Shown here one piece after another: positions 26,371-35,256 of a DNA stretch of 64,000 bases. A program made the position numbers and the translations under genes. The notes under the pieces are model-generated. The model did no database searches, was not told the DNA's origin, and was given only the letters and a program-made list of their open reading frames with translations. This DNA is from Elusimicrobiaceae bacterium (GTDB lineage: Bacteria > Elusimicrobiota > Elusimicrobia > Elusimicrobiales > Elusimicrobiaceae): NCBI GenBank assembly GCA_017546175.1, contig JAFYXM010000007.1, forward strand, positions 248,001-312,000. The letters run 5' to 3'. The first letter of the stretch is position 1; the number at the start of each line of letters is the position of its first letter.

Positions 26371-28074
26371 CTACTCTTGGTAATCTTTTAACATCTTGGT
26401 ACGGCTGGGGTGGCGCAGCTTGCGAATGGCCTTGGCTTCAATTTGGCGCACGCGTTCGCGCGTTACGTTAAACATTTTACCCACTTCTTCCAAGGTGCGC
26501 GGATAGCCCGAATCAATCCCAAAGCGCAAGCGGATAATCTTGGCTTCGCGCTCAGACAGGGTAGCCAATACGTCGGCCACTTCTTGTTTGCGCAAGAAAT
26601 CAGCCGCAGACGTAGTAGGCGTCGGCCCGCTCTTATCTTCAATAAAATCTTCCAAGTTGGAGTCTTCGTCTTCACCGATAGGGGTGGAGAGAGAAATCGG
26701 GTCTTGCATGATTTTAAGCACACTTTTCACCTTTTCCATGGACAGGCGCAAGGTTTTAGCGTAATCTTCTAGCGTAGGCTCCTTGCCGTGTTCTTGGCGG
26801 AATTTGTTGGTTACTTTGGTCAATTTGGAAACCAACTCTTTCATGTGTACCGGAATGCGAATAGTGTTTGCTTGGTCGGCAATAGCGCGGTTGATGCTTT
26901 GGCGGATCCACCAAGTGGCATAGGTGGAGAATTTGAAACCGCGTTTGTATTCAAATTTTTCTACCGCTTTCATCAGGCCCAAACCGCCCTCTTGAATGAG
27001 GTCAGAAAGCTCTAAATTGGAGTTGACGTGCTTCTTGGCGATAGATACCACCAAGCGCAAGTTGGCTTTGATGAGTTTAAGCTTGTCTTGCAAAATCATA
27101 TTTTCAAAGAAAATAATGCGGTCATTGAAAGACAAGAACTCTCTTTCCGTCATGGGCAAAGCCTCGGCCATGCGTTCATGACGTGCGCGCACACCTTCAA
27201 TGTTGGTGAGGGCTCTTTCTAATTCTTCAATGGTAAATTTGGTTTTCTTTTTAAATTCTTTTTCGGAAATCTTTTTGTTTTTAAAAGAATTGACCAATTT
27301 TTTTACGTCTGCATAAGTGCCGAAATATTCGTCAAAACGTTCCATGTCGTTGCGAGTTTCGGTTAAGCGGTCTGCTAAGTTTTTGATTTTATTGGTCAGA
27401 CGTTTGATTTTATTTTGGTTTAAATTAAGTTTAATGATGCGCGCCACCACTTCTTTTTGTTTTTCTTCCAACAGTTCAATATTGCGGTTGCGTTTTTTGT
27501 CGGAGATGTTTTCATCGCGCAATTCTTTCATCAGTTTGGTGATTTCCTGCTCGCGTTTGCCGATAAATTGGGCCGCTTCTTTAAGTTTTTTACGCATGTT
27601 GTTAAGCTCGCGCGTGGTGCGTTTACCGCGAGGCATTAACTCTTTGGTGGTCATTTCTTCTTGGTCCACCAGTTCTTCCCAGTTGCAGATTTCGCGCATG
27701 GTGATGGGAGACTCCAACACCAATTTGCGCAATTCTTTTTCACGTTCGCGGATATTGCGGGCTAAGGTAATTTCTTCATCACGGGACAAAAGGGGTACGC
27801 GGCCCATTTCGGACAAATACATGCGGATAGAGTTAGAAATGTCCGGACTGGAGGACCAGTCTTCAGTCATGATTTCTTTTTCAGCGGATTTAGATTTCTT
27901 GTCATCTACTACTTGAATGCCTTTATCTTCCAAAGTGCCCATCAAACCGTCAATTTCTTCGGCACTCATGAGGTTGGAACTGAGGGAACGGTTGATTTCG
28001 TCTAGGGAAATCATGCCGCTTTCTTGGCCCAGTTCTACCAATTCTTTTAATGCTTTGTTTCCGGTATTTGCCAT
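26371..28074 (-). CDS. rpoD: RNA polymerase primary sigma factor (sigma-70/RpoD)
   Basis: 567 residues. Region 1.2 ([20 protein letters not shown]) lies near residue 82. Region 2 ([52 protein letters not shown]) lies near 335-390. Region 3 (IRIPVHM...) and the region 4 helix-turn-helix ([20 protein letters not shown]) close the protein. The charged non-conserved insert between 1.2 and 2 is long, and region 1.1 is short. It is the last gene of rpsU-dnaG-rpoD, the macromolecular synthesis operon. The region 2.4 and 2.5 helices should read the TATAAT and extended TG -10 elements so common here. Confidence 0.96.
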   Translation of the reverse strand: MANTGNKALKELVELGQESGMISLDEINRSLSSNLMSAEEIDGLMGTLEDKGIQVVDDKKSKSAEKEIMTEDWSSSPDISNSIRMYLSEMGRVPLLSRDEEITLARNIREREKELRKLVLESPITMREICNWEELVDQEEMTTKELMPRGKRTTRELNNMRKKLKEAAQFIGKREQEITKLMKELRDENISDKKRNRNIELLEEKQKEVVARIIKLNLNQNKIKRLTNKIKNLADRLTETRNDMERFDEYFGTYADVKKLVNSFKNKKISEKEFKKKTKFTIEELERALTNIEGVRARHERMAEALPMTEREFLSFNDRIIFFENMILQDKLKLIKANLRLVVSIAKKHVNSNLELSDLIQEGGLGLMKAVEKFEYKRGFKFSTYATWWIRQSINRAIADQANTIRIPVHMKELVSKLTKVTNKFRQEHGKEPTLEDYAKTLRLSMEKVKSVLKIMQDPISLSTPIGEDEDSNLEDFIEDKSGPTPTTSAADFLRKQEVADVLATLSEREAKIIRLRFGIDSGYPRTLEEVGKMFNVTRERVRQIEAKAIRKLRHPSRTKMLKDYQE

Positions 28075-28094
28075 TTGTTATTTACCTCTATCCG

Positions 28095-29849
28095 TTAATT
28101 TTTTAATCTGTTTTGCAGCTCAGTCATTTTTTTGAGCAGCTGCGTGGGTACCTGACCGGCACCGGCAGTTTTAATCTGTTGTCTGACGGCATTTAATTGC
28201 CGTTGCAGGGCTTCTTTTTCCACGGCTTTTTGGCACGCGGCAATATCGCGCTGCGGTTGAAAATCTTTGGGCAGCTCCGTCATCATCAGGCGCGCTGCCA
28301 AGTTGGCCGTTTGCGGAGCAATACGGCACACACGGTCCAAAAATCCTTCGGATTGCGGGTTTTCTGCAGCAGCTTGGCAGACGGCCTTTAAAAGCTCGGC
28401 CAAAGTGCTATTTTCAAATAAATCGGCCAGTTGCGCGCTTTGGCCCGCGTGCTGCGGATAGCGCAAGAGCCACCCCGTCAAATTTTCCTCTGCGGCATTG
28501 CGTACTTGCTGTGCGGTGGGTTGTGCAACAGGTTTTTGCGCTTGGAAACGCTGTTGAAAGCGTGTAGCGGCATATTCTTTGCTGCGCACTCTTTCCAGTA
28601 CCAAAGCTTCGTCCACCCCTACTCTTTCGGCCACGTATTTCACCCATTCTCTGCGTACAATCGGGTCGGGTTGTTTTAAAAGCGTTTCTACCAATTCATT
28701 CACTACCGCCGTTTTGGCTTGCGGTTGCAGCGGTTGCGGATATAAATCTAACTGCAGCTTGGTGTGAAACTCTATCAAATCTTGCCCGTGGTCCAACACA
28801 TATTCAAATTTTTCTTTGCCGTATTTAGTGATGTACTCATCAGGGTCCAACCCCTCAGACAAAGAGGCTACTTTGACGAATAACCCCTGTTCAATTAAAA
28901 TGAGTGCTCCGCGCAAAGCCGCTTTGATACCGGCGGTATCGGGGTCAAAAAGTACGACCACGTTATCGGTGTAGCGTTTGAGCAGGCGGGCATGATCTTC
29001 GCCCAAGCTGGTGCCCAACGGAGCTACCGTATTTTCAAAGCCGGCCTGATGGCAGGCAATCACGTCCATATACCCTTCCAAAAGCACCGCTCGGCTCGCT
29101 TTGCGTATGGCAGGGCCTGCAAAGTTGATACCGTAGAGTACTTGGCTTTTGTTAAAGAGCAACGTTTCGGGGGAGTTCAAATACTTCGGTTCCCCTTCGG
29201 CCAAAATACGTCCGCCGAAACCGACGGTTTCTCCGCGTTGGTTAATAATCGGAAAAATCAAACGTCCGCGGAAATAATCGCGCGGCCCGTAAGAGGTCAG
29301 CGCGCAAAGGCCGACGTCTTTGAGTTGCTGCGGTGTGTATCCTGCATTTTGCGCTTCGCGGCACAGGGCGGTGGCATCATTTTTAGCAAAGCCCAATTCA
29401 AATTTTTGCGCGGTTTCTTTGGTTAAGTTGCGCCCTTTTACGTAATTACGGGCAAACTCTCCGCCGACAGTCATTAAGTTTTTATGAAAAAAGTTTTTGG
29501 CAAAGTCCAACGTTTTGCGCGCATCAATGCGTTTTTGCTCGTCTGCGGATAAGCCATGAGAAGGCTTGTACTCTACTCCGGCCAAATCGGCCAGTTTGCA
29601 CATCGCTTCGTAGAAAGAAAGATTTTCTACTTTCATCAGAAAATCAAAAATATCTCCGCCGCTTTGACAACCGAAACAATAAAACAGGCCCTTTTCGCTG
29701 CTGACGGTGAAAGAGGGAGTTTTCTCTTTGTGAAAAGGACAGCAAGCCTTCCATGTTTTGCCCGCTTTTTTCAAATGAGGCACATATTGGCGGACAAATT
29801 CCACAATGTCTAAGCGTTGCTTTATTTTTTCGACTGTGTTTTGATCCAT
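28095..29849 (-). CDS. dnaG: DNA primase
   Basis: 584 residues from the ATG at 29849 (MDQNTVEKIKQRLDIVEFVRQYV); the frame is open to 29903 but that extension does not look like primase. The N-terminal CHC2 zinc finger is clear (CCPFHKEKTPSFTV...YCFGC). The TOPRIM core follows (LLEGYMDVIACHQAGF and VVLFDPDTAGIKAALRG). The C-terminal helicase-binding region is more diverged. It makes RNA primers for replication. Start choice is moderately sure: no Shine-Dalgarno, but TAAAAC lies 5 nt upstream, so an internal promoter is possible. Middle gene of rpsU-dnaG-rpoD. Confidence 0.95.
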   Translation of the reverse strand: MDQNTVEKIKQRLDIVEFVRQYVPHLKKAGKTWKACCPFHKEKTPSFTVSSEKGLFYCFGCQSGGDIFDFLMKVENLSFYEAMCKLADLAGVEYKPSHGLSADEQKRIDARKTLDFAKNFFHKNLMTVGGEFARNYVKGRNLTKETAQKFELGFAKNDATALCREAQNAGYTPQQLKDVGLCALTSYGPRDYFRGRLIFPIINQRGETVGFGGRILAEGEPKYLNSPETLLFNKSQVLYGINFAGPAIRKASRAVLLEGYMDVIACHQAGFENTVAPLGTSLGEDHARLLKRYTDNVVVLFDPDTAGIKAALRGALILIEQGLFVKVASLSEGLDPDEYITKYGKEKFEYVLDHGQDLIEFHTKLQLDLYPQPLQPQAKTAVVNELVETLLKQPDPIVRREWVKYVAERVGVDEALVLERVRSKEYAATRFQQRFQAQKPVAQPTAQQVRNAAEENLTGWLLRYPQHAGQSAQLADLFENSTLAELLKAVCQAAAENPQSEGFLDRVCRIAPQTANLAARLMMTELPKDFQPQRDIAACQKAVEKEALQRQLNAVRQQIKTAGAGQVPTQLLKKMTELQNRLKN

Positions 29850-29911
29850 AACGTGTTTTACCGTCGATGTATCGTACGCGCGTATGCGCTCGCGCGTGCA
29901 CATGCTAAAGA

Positions 29912-29947
29912 AGGCAATAGCCCTCGGTTACCCTCGGACTATTGCCT
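29912..29947 (-). other. Intercistronic hairpin between rpsU and dnaG
   Basis: A perfect 9-bp stem AGGCAATAG/CTATTGCCT encloses a loop holding two copies of CCGAGGG (minus strand). There is no T-tract after it, so it looks like an mRNA processing or stability element rather than a full terminator. A terminator and RNase E site occupy this position in the E. coli operon, which supports a role in uncoupling rpsU from dnaG. Confidence 0.6.
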
Positions 29948-29961
29948 GAAAACTGCTTGAA

Positions 29962-30156
29962 TTAATAGCGCCGACGTTTGGTGCGGCGGGCGCGACGTTG
30001 CGCTTCTTGAGATTTAATTTTGCGCTTCACGCTGGGGGGCATGTAGGTCTCGCGGCGTTTGATTTCCTTGAGAATGCCGTTTTTTTCGCATTCGCGTTTG
30101 AAGCGTTTGAGAGCCTCTTCTAAGTGTTCGGCATCTCTAACTTTCACAAAAACCAT
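29962..30156 (-). CDS. rpsU: 30S ribosomal protein S21
   Basis: 64 residues, very basic, with the S21 pattern VRDAEHLEEALKRFKRECEKNG and a C-terminal Arg-rich tail ending RRARRTKRRRY. S21 sits near the anti-Shine-Dalgarno end of 16S rRNA and helps initiation. First gene of the macromolecular synthesis operon with dnaG and rpoD. A clear promoter lies 60-90 bp upstream. Confidence 0.96.
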   Translation of the reverse strand: MVFVKVRDAEHLEEALKRFKRECEKNGILKEIKRRETYMPPSVKRKIKSQEAQRRARRTKRRRY

Positions 30157-30217
30157 TTACTTTTTCACCACCTTCTGTATAACCAGCAAAAAATCGGTAC
30201 GGAAAAACTTCCTATTT

Positions 30218-30247
30218 ATTATATAAAACTTTAACCCTTTTGTGGAA
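30218..30247 (-). promoter_or_regulatory. Promoter of rpsU-dnaG-rpoD
   Basis: On the minus strand TTCCAC (30247-30242) and TATAAT (30223-30218) are 18 bp apart. The divergent T-tract promoter of pilin 3 begins about 50 bp away. Confidence 0.6.
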
Positions 30248-30295
30248 AATAGTTTTTGGTCGGTTGGCAAAAAAGGGGGAAAAGTGCCCCAAGAC

Positions 30296-30324
30296 TTGAC
30301 TGGTTTTTTTTTTTTTGCTACAAT
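30296..30324 (+). promoter_or_regulatory. T-tract promoter of pilin 3
   Basis: TTGACT (30296-30301), a run of thirteen T (30304-30316), extended -10 TGC-TACAAT (hexamer 30319-30324). Spacer is exactly 17 bp, the optimum, so in this sequence the gene would be on. The -10 is 38 bp from the ATG. Confidence 0.75.
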
Positions 30325-30362
30325 TTTTCTGAAAGAAAATTGAAGCAAAAAGGAGAAAAAAC

Positions 30363-30869
30363 ATGAAAAATATTTTTAAAAACAATACCGGTGGTTTTAC
30401 GCTGATTGAATTATTGGTTGTGGTGCTGATTATCGGCATTTTGTCTGCCATTGCCTTGCCTCAGTATACCATGGCAGTAGAAAAAGCCCGTGTAGCGGAG
30501 GCTATGCCTATTATAAAAAACATTGCTAATGCTAGAGAAGTATATCGCTTGGCTAACGGATCTTTACCTCACTATTTTAGTGAATTAGATATAGAAATTA
30601 CTGGCGAAGAAAATGACGATGGTATGTGTAGAGAAACTAAAAATTGGAGCTACTGTATAGATGTTAATAGTACAGATGCTGGTCGTAATAACGTTTCAGA
30701 TGAAAACTATTATGTAATTTCTTATTATCTTCCTTCTGATCCAGATACTGTTGTGGCCGGACATTTTACATGTTTGGCTTATGGGGAATTGGGTGATAAG
30801 ATCTGTCGAAGTTTGGGTGGAAAAAAGCGTGGGGGTTTGCAGAACCCAAATGAATATGTTATTCCTTAA
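30363..30869 (+). CDS. Type IV pilin/pseudopilin-like protein (pilin 3)
   Basis: 168 residues. The prepilin leader is longer than in its paralogues (MKNIFKNNTGG|FTLIELLVVV, cleavage after Gly11). Globular part has Cys residues in MCRETKNWSYCIDV and near the end (FTCLAYGELGDKICRSLGG). The coding sequence after the N-terminal helix is AT-richer than the neighbouring housekeeping genes. AAGGAG precedes the ATG. Own T-tract promoter and own terminator make it a monocistronic cassette between rpsU and recA. Confidence 0.88.
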   Translation: MKNIFKNNTGGFTLIELLVVVLIIGILSAIALPQYTMAVEKARVAEAMPIIKNIANAREVYRLANGSLPHYFSELDIEITGEENDDGMCRETKNWSYCIDVNSTDAGRNNVSDENYYVISYYLPSDPDTVVAGHFTCLAYGELGDKICRSLGGKKRGGLQNPNEYVIP

Positions 30870-30872
30870 ATA

Positions 30873-30903
30873 AACACCCCGCAAAAAGCGGGGTGTTGTT
30901 TTT
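30873..30903. terminator. Terminator between pilin 3 and recA
   Basis: AACACCCCGC, five-A loop, GCGGGGTGTT, then GTTTTT. Lies between convergent genes. Confidence 0.92.
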
Positions 30904-30939
30904 CATGCTGATTTTCAGTTTTCTATTTTTGTTTCAAAC

Positions 30940-31995
30940 TTATTTCTTACCTTTTTTGGCAGGCGCGTCGGCATCTTCGGCTTTGGGGGCTTTGGAGCCG
31001 TCGTAATGGTGGCCTAAATATTTGACGTACAATTTGTCCTCAATTTCGGCCGCCAACTGCGGATTGTCCTTTAAATATTGGCGGGCATTTTCCGCACCTT
31101 GGCCCAGTTTTTCATCTCCATAGATAAACCAACTGCCGCTTTTATCCAAAATACCGGCTTCCACCCCTTTATCTAAAAGGCAGGCCTCGCGGGAAATTCC
31201 TTCGCCGTGGAGCATGGTGAACTCGGCTTGGCGGTACGGGGGGGCTACTTTGTTTTTGGTTACTTTGGCGCGCACACGGGTACCAATGATTTCGTCGCCT
31301 TTTTTCAGGTTTTCAATGCGGCGTACATCAATACGCACGGAAGAGTAAAATTTCAAAGCCAAACCGCCCGGTGTAGTTTCGGGATTACCGAACATGACAC
31401 CGATTTTTTGGCGGAGCTGGTTAATGAAAATAATACTCGTTTTGGTTTTATTCAAAATGCTGGTGAGTTTGCGCAAGGCTTGGCTCATGAGTCTGGCTTG
31501 TAAGCCGACGTGAGAATCGCCCATTTCACCCTCAATTTCCGCTTGCGGTACAAGGGCAGCCACAGAGTCTATCACAATCAAATCAATCGCGCCTGAGCGG
31601 ACCAATTTTTCAGCGATTTCCAAGGCTTGTTCGCCGCTGTCGGGCTGAGAGATTAAAAGTTCGTCCACGTTCACACCGATAGAGGTGGCATACACGGGGT
31701 CTAACGCGTGTTCGGCATCAATAAAGGCCACCACACCGCCGTTCTTTTGCGCTTGCGCGGCTACGTGCAGAGAAAGGGTAGTCTTACCGCCGGCTTCGGG
31801 ACCGTAAATTTCAATTACGCGTCCGCGGGGAATGCCGCCCACACCCAAGGCTAAGTCCAAAGACAAAGCACCCGTAGGAATGGCGTCCACTTTTTTTACA
31901 TTGGCGTTTCCTAAAATAGAAATGGCTTCTTTGCCGAAGGCTTTTTCAATTTGGCCTAGGGCTAAATCTAATGCTTTTTGTTTGTTTGCGTCCAT
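30940..31995 (-). CDS. recA: Recombinase A
   Basis: 351 residues, standard size. The Walker A is [14 protein letters not shown] near residues 64-77, with AG replacing the usual [52 protein letters not shown] and [22 protein letters not shown] are all present. It forms the ssDNA filament for homologous recombination and SOS induction. GGAGGA precedes the ATG. clpC ends 27 bp upstream on the same strand, so they may be co-transcribed. I did not see an obvious LexA box in the short gap. Confidence 0.97.
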   Translation of the reverse strand: MDANKQKALDLALGQIEKAFGKEAISILGNANVKKVDAIPTGALSLDLALGVGGIPRGRVIEIYGPEAGGKTTLSLHVAAQAQKNGGVVAFIDAEHALDPVYATSIGVNVDELLISQPDSGEQALEIAEKLVRSGAIDLIVIDSVAALVPQAEIEGEMGDSHVGLQARLMSQALRKLTSILNKTKTSIIFINQLRQKIGVMFGNPETTPGGLALKFYSSVRIDVRRIENLKKGDEIIGTRVRAKVTKNKVAPPYRQAEFTMLHGEGISREACLLDKGVEAGILDKSGSWFIYGDEKLGQGAENARQYLKDNPQLAAEIEDKLYVKYLGHHYDGSKAPKAEDADAPAKKGKK

Positions 31996-32022
31996 AAATC
32001 CTCCAAGATAGATAAAAAACGA

Positions 32023-34560
32023 TTAAGCCACCGTTTCCACAGCGGTTGCGCGTGAAAAACCAAGCTTATGGTTTTCTTTCTCTAAGTCTACAATAATTTG
32101 CGTACCTGCGGGGTACTGTTGTACCAAAATATTTTCAGCCAACGGGTCTTCCAGCAGCCGTTGGACAGTGCGCAGCAGCGGTCTTGCGCCGTATTTTTCG
32201 TCATAACCTTCGGCAATCAGGAACTCTTTGGCCTCTTGGGTCAGCTTTAGAGTTAATTGGCGTTCGGTCAGCTTAGCCTCTACTTTGCTGAGCAAGAGAT
32301 CCAAAATTTGTCCGATATGCTGTTTGCCCAAAGAGTGGAAAACCACAATTTCGTCAATACGGTTGATAAATTCCGGATTGAAGGTTTTCTTCACTTCGTC
32401 CATGACGTGTTGGCGCATTTCGGCATGTTGTTGCTCTTCACTGGCCGAAGCGGTAAAGCCTAAGCTGTTGCCTTTGTTGGTAATTTGGCGCGCTCCGACG
32501 TTAGATGTCATGATAATCACGCAATTTTTAAAGCTTACTTTGTGCCCTAAATTATCGGTCAAAGACCCTTCGTCCAACACTTGCAATAAGATATTGTAAA
32601 TATCGGGGTGTGCCTTTTCAAGCTCGTCAAGTACCACCACGCTGTAAGGGCGGCGGCGGACGGCCTCGGTCAGTTGGCCGCCTTCTTCATAGCCCACATA
32701 GCCCGGAGGGGCACCGATTAAGCGGGAAACGGCAAATTTTTCCATGTATTCAGACATATCCAAACGCACCATGGCGTCTTCGTCTCCGAACAAGAAAGAA
32801 GCCAAACTTTTGGCAAGCTCTGTTTTACCCACACCGGTGGGACCTAAGAATAGGAAACCGCCAATCGGACGGTGCGGATTGCCCAGTCCCGTGCGGTTGC
32901 GGCGAATAGCCTGCGAAACGGCACGCACGGCCTCTTCTTGGCCGATAATGCGCTTGTGCAGGTGTTCTTCCATGTGTAAAATTTTGTCAGTTTCACTTTG
33001 CGTCAGGCGCGTAACGGGAATGCCCGTCCATTTGGAAGCTACGATGGCAATATCTTCTTCCGTCACTTCCACGCGGCGGTTATTGCGTTCTTCCTGCCAC
33101 TTGGCCTTTAACTCGTCTAATTGTTTTTTCAAAGCTTCTTCGTTGGCTTTGAGCTGAGTGGCTTTTTCAAATTCACGGTTGCGGATGGCCTGATCTTTTT
33201 CGGCCACGGCGGCTTGGTATTTGCGTTGTTGTTCACGCACATCTGCCGGCATGGCGGAGTTTTTTAGGCGCGCGCGTGCACCGGCTTCATCAAAGAGGTC
33301 AATGGCTTTGTCCGGCATGGCGCGGTCGGTGATATAGCGGTCTGCAATGGCAGCTGCGGCACGTACGGCATCATCAGTAAAAAACACTTTATGATGTTCT
33401 TCAAATTTCGGGCGGATACCGGACAAAATGGTAACCGTTTGCTGCACATCGGGCGGCTCTACCGTAACGGGCTGAAAGCGGCGCTCAAAAGCGGTATCGG
33501 ACTCAATATACTTGCGGTATTCGTCAAAGGTGGTGGCGCCGATACATTGTATTTCTCCGCGTGCTAAGGCGGGTTTAAGCATGTTGGACGCGTCCATAGA
33601 CCCTTCGGCCGCACCGGCTCCGATCAGGGTGTGGAGCTCGTCAATGAAAATAATGCTGTTGCGGTCGGCAGCGGCTTCGTCAATGATGTTTTTGAGGCGC
33701 TGTTCAAATTCACCGCGGTACTTGGTGCCTGCTACCACGGAAGCTAGGTCCAACCCCAAAAGACGTTTGCCGCTTAACACGTCGGAAATATCGCCCGAGG
33801 CCATTTTTTGTGCAAGGCCTTCTACAATAGCGGTCTTGCCTACCCCCGGTTCTCCGATTAAGACGGGGTTATTTTTGGTGCGTCGGGCCAAAATCTGTAC
33901 CAAACGTTCAATTTCGTCTTCGCGCCCGATGACAGGGTCCAAGGCTCCCTTTTCGGCCAGCGCCGTTAAATCACGGGTATATTCGTCTAAAGTAGGGGTT
34001 TTGGTTTTGGCATCTTTTTTGACGGGTTGCTCTACAATAATTTCTTCTTCCTCATCATCTTCATCCTCTTCATCTTGAGAGAAGTGGGAGGAGGAAACGT
34101 CTTCTTTTAAGTCGGACGGTTGGGCACCCTCTAAGAAAGCCAACGTGCTTTCACGCACGGTGTTTAACGTGACATTTAAATTTTGGAAAATGGTGCCGGC
34201 CATGCCTTCTTCTTCACGTACAAGGCCCAGCAAAATATGCTCCGTGCCGATATGCTCCGTGCCTAAACTTTGCGATTCTTCCACCGCAAATTCCAGCACT
34301 TTTTTAGCACGCGGCGTGAACGGAATTTCCCCCAGTAGCATAACTGCATCTCCTACGCCTACCATTTTTTCAATTTCCAGACGTACTTTGCGAAAGGTAA
34401 TGCCTAACGAAGCTAAAATTTTATTGGATACCGTTCCTTCCAAGGCCGTCAGCCCCAGCATAATGTGTTCGGTGCCTACGTAATCATGATTAAGCCGTTT
34501 GGCTTCTTCTTGCGCAATGAGAATGATTTTTTGCGCATTTTCCGTAAATCGTTTTGCCAT
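32023..34560 (-). CDS. clpC: ATP-dependent Clp protease ATPase subunit ClpC
   Basis: 845 residues. Two N-domain repeats (about 1-150) precede an acidic linker (DEEDEDDEEEE). AAA1 has Walker A GEPGVGKTA near 238. A central coiled-coil/UVR segment follows (REFEKATQLKANEEALKKQL), which is typical of ClpC rather than ClpA or ClpB. AAA2 has GPTGVGKTELAKSL near 570. It unfolds substrates for ClpP; the ClpP-docking loop was not checked. AAGGGG precedes the ATG; TATAAT on the minus strand at 34594-34589 is a likely -10. Confidence 0.95.
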   Translation of the reverse strand: MAKRFTENAQKIILIAQEEAKRLNHDYVGTEHIMLGLTALEGTVSNKILASLGITFRKVRLEIEKMVGVGDAVMLLGEIPFTPRAKKVLEFAVEESQSLGTEHIGTEHILLGLVREEEGMAGTIFQNLNVTLNTVRESTLAFLEGAQPSDLKEDVSSSHFSQDEEDEDDEEEEIIVEQPVKKDAKTKTPTLDEYTRDLTALAEKGALDPVIGREDEIERLVQILARRTKNNPVLIGEPGVGKTAIVEGLAQKMASGDISDVLSGKRLLGLDLASVVAGTKYRGEFEQRLKNIIDEAAADRNSIIFIDELHTLIGAGAAEGSMDASNMLKPALARGEIQCIGATTFDEYRKYIESDTAFERRFQPVTVEPPDVQQTVTILSGIRPKFEEHHKVFFTDDAVRAAAAIADRYITDRAMPDKAIDLFDEAGARARLKNSAMPADVREQQRKYQAAVAEKDQAIRNREFEKATQLKANEEALKKQLDELKAKWQEERNNRRVEVTEEDIAIVASKWTGIPVTRLTQSETDKILHMEEHLHKRIIGQEEAVRAVSQAIRRNRTGLGNPHRPIGGFLFLGPTGVGKTELAKSLASFLFGDEDAMVRLDMSEYMEKFAVSRLIGAPPGYVGYEEGGQLTEAVRRRPYSVVVLDELEKAHPDIYNILLQVLDEGSLTDNLGHKVSFKNCVIIMTSNVGARQITNKGNSLGFTASASEEQQHAEMRQHVMDEVKKTFNPEFINRIDEIVVFHSLGKQHIGQILDLLLSKVEAKLTERQLTLKLTQEAKEFLIAEGYDEKYGARPLLRTVQRLLEDPLAENILVQQYPAGTQIIVDLEKENHKLGFSRATAVETVA

Positions 34561-34631
34561 CTTAAACCCCTTTTTGATAAGTACTTACATTATATAAAAA
34601 AGAGACTCTTTAGAGGAGGAAAAGAAAAAAC

Positions 34632-34662
34632 TTGACAATCTGTTTTTTTTTTTTGCTACAAT
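34632..34662 (+). promoter_or_regulatory. T-tract promoter of pilin 4
   Basis: TTGACA (34632-34637), a run of twelve T (34643-34654), extended -10 TGC-TACAAT (hexamer 34657-34662). Spacer is 19 bp. The downstream leader shares CGGACGG and TTAAATTTAAA-like blocks with the pilin 1 leader. Confidence 0.75.
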
Positions 34663-34704
34663 TTTTCGGACGGAACAATTAAATTTAAACAGGAGAATAA
34701 AATT

Positions 34705-35196
34705 ATGAAGAAAGGTTTTACTTTGATAGAACTGTTGGTTGTGGTACTCATCATTGGTATTTTGTCTGCCGTAGCTTTACCGCAATATCAAAAAGCGGTA
34801 TTTAAATCTCGCATGGCGGAAGCTTTTACTAACTTGAAAACCATTTCCGAAGCGGTAAAATTGTGTGAATTGGAAAATGGGAGAATTGATTATGATAGTA
34901 ATGATTTCTGCCAGTATGCAGAAAATTTAAATATAAGTTTTGGAAATGCTGACTGGGGTAATGTCTTTATAACAGATAAATTTGAGTATAAAATTGATAG
35001 AGGTGGTTTGTCATCTTCGTCAGATGTGCTAGCAAATGCTTATGCTAAAGGTTTTGATGTTTGTATGTGTATTTATGATGACGGGCATTTTTCTGTAGAA
35101 AACGAAGAGGCAGGTTGTGTTGGCGGAAATTTTCCAAATTTTGACGTAGCTAAAGCATTAAATTTACCTGCAGATGAAGGTTGTTTCTGTTGTTAG
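34705..35196 (+). CDS. Type IV pilin/pseudopilin-like protein (pilin 4)
   Basis: 163 residues. Prepilin signal MKKG|FTLIELLVVVLIIGIL with Glu at +5. The globular part is acidic and ends in an unusual Cys cluster (GCFCC) after CMCIYDDG, so up to six Cys could pair. AGGAG precedes the ATG. The coding sequence is AT-rich compared with clpC and proS on either side. Monocistronic, with own T-tract promoter and terminator. Confidence 0.88.
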   Translation: MKKGFTLIELLVVVLIIGILSAVALPQYQKAVFKSRMAEAFTNLKTISEAVKLCELENGRIDYDSNDFCQYAENLNISFGNADWGNVFITDKFEYKIDRGGLSSSSDVLANAYAKGFDVCMCIYDDGHFSVENEEAGCVGGNFPNFDVAKALNLPADEGCFCC

Positions 35197-35207
35197 CTTT
35201 TCCAAAT

Positions 35208-35238
35208 AAAACACCCCACCGATTTGGTGGGGTGTTTT
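35208..35238. terminator. Terminator between pilin 4 and proS
   Basis: AAAACACCCCACC (35208-35220), loop GATTT, GGTGGGGTGTTTT (35226-35238). A 13-bp perfect stem serving both directions. Confidence 0.92.
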
Positions 35239-35256
35239 GTGTTTTCTGTCTAAAAC

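Noticed and set aside
27317..27916. 199-residue Ser/Arg-rich frame opposite rpoD
   Set aside because: Low-complexity shadow of the sigma factor's charged region; no ribosome binding site.
30296..30324. Sigma-54 (-24/-12) promoter at the pilins
   Set aside because: TTTGC could mimic a -12 GC, but the GG dinucleotide is absent in three of four copies and 13 bases away in the fourth instead of 10. The TTGACA/TACAAT reading is better.
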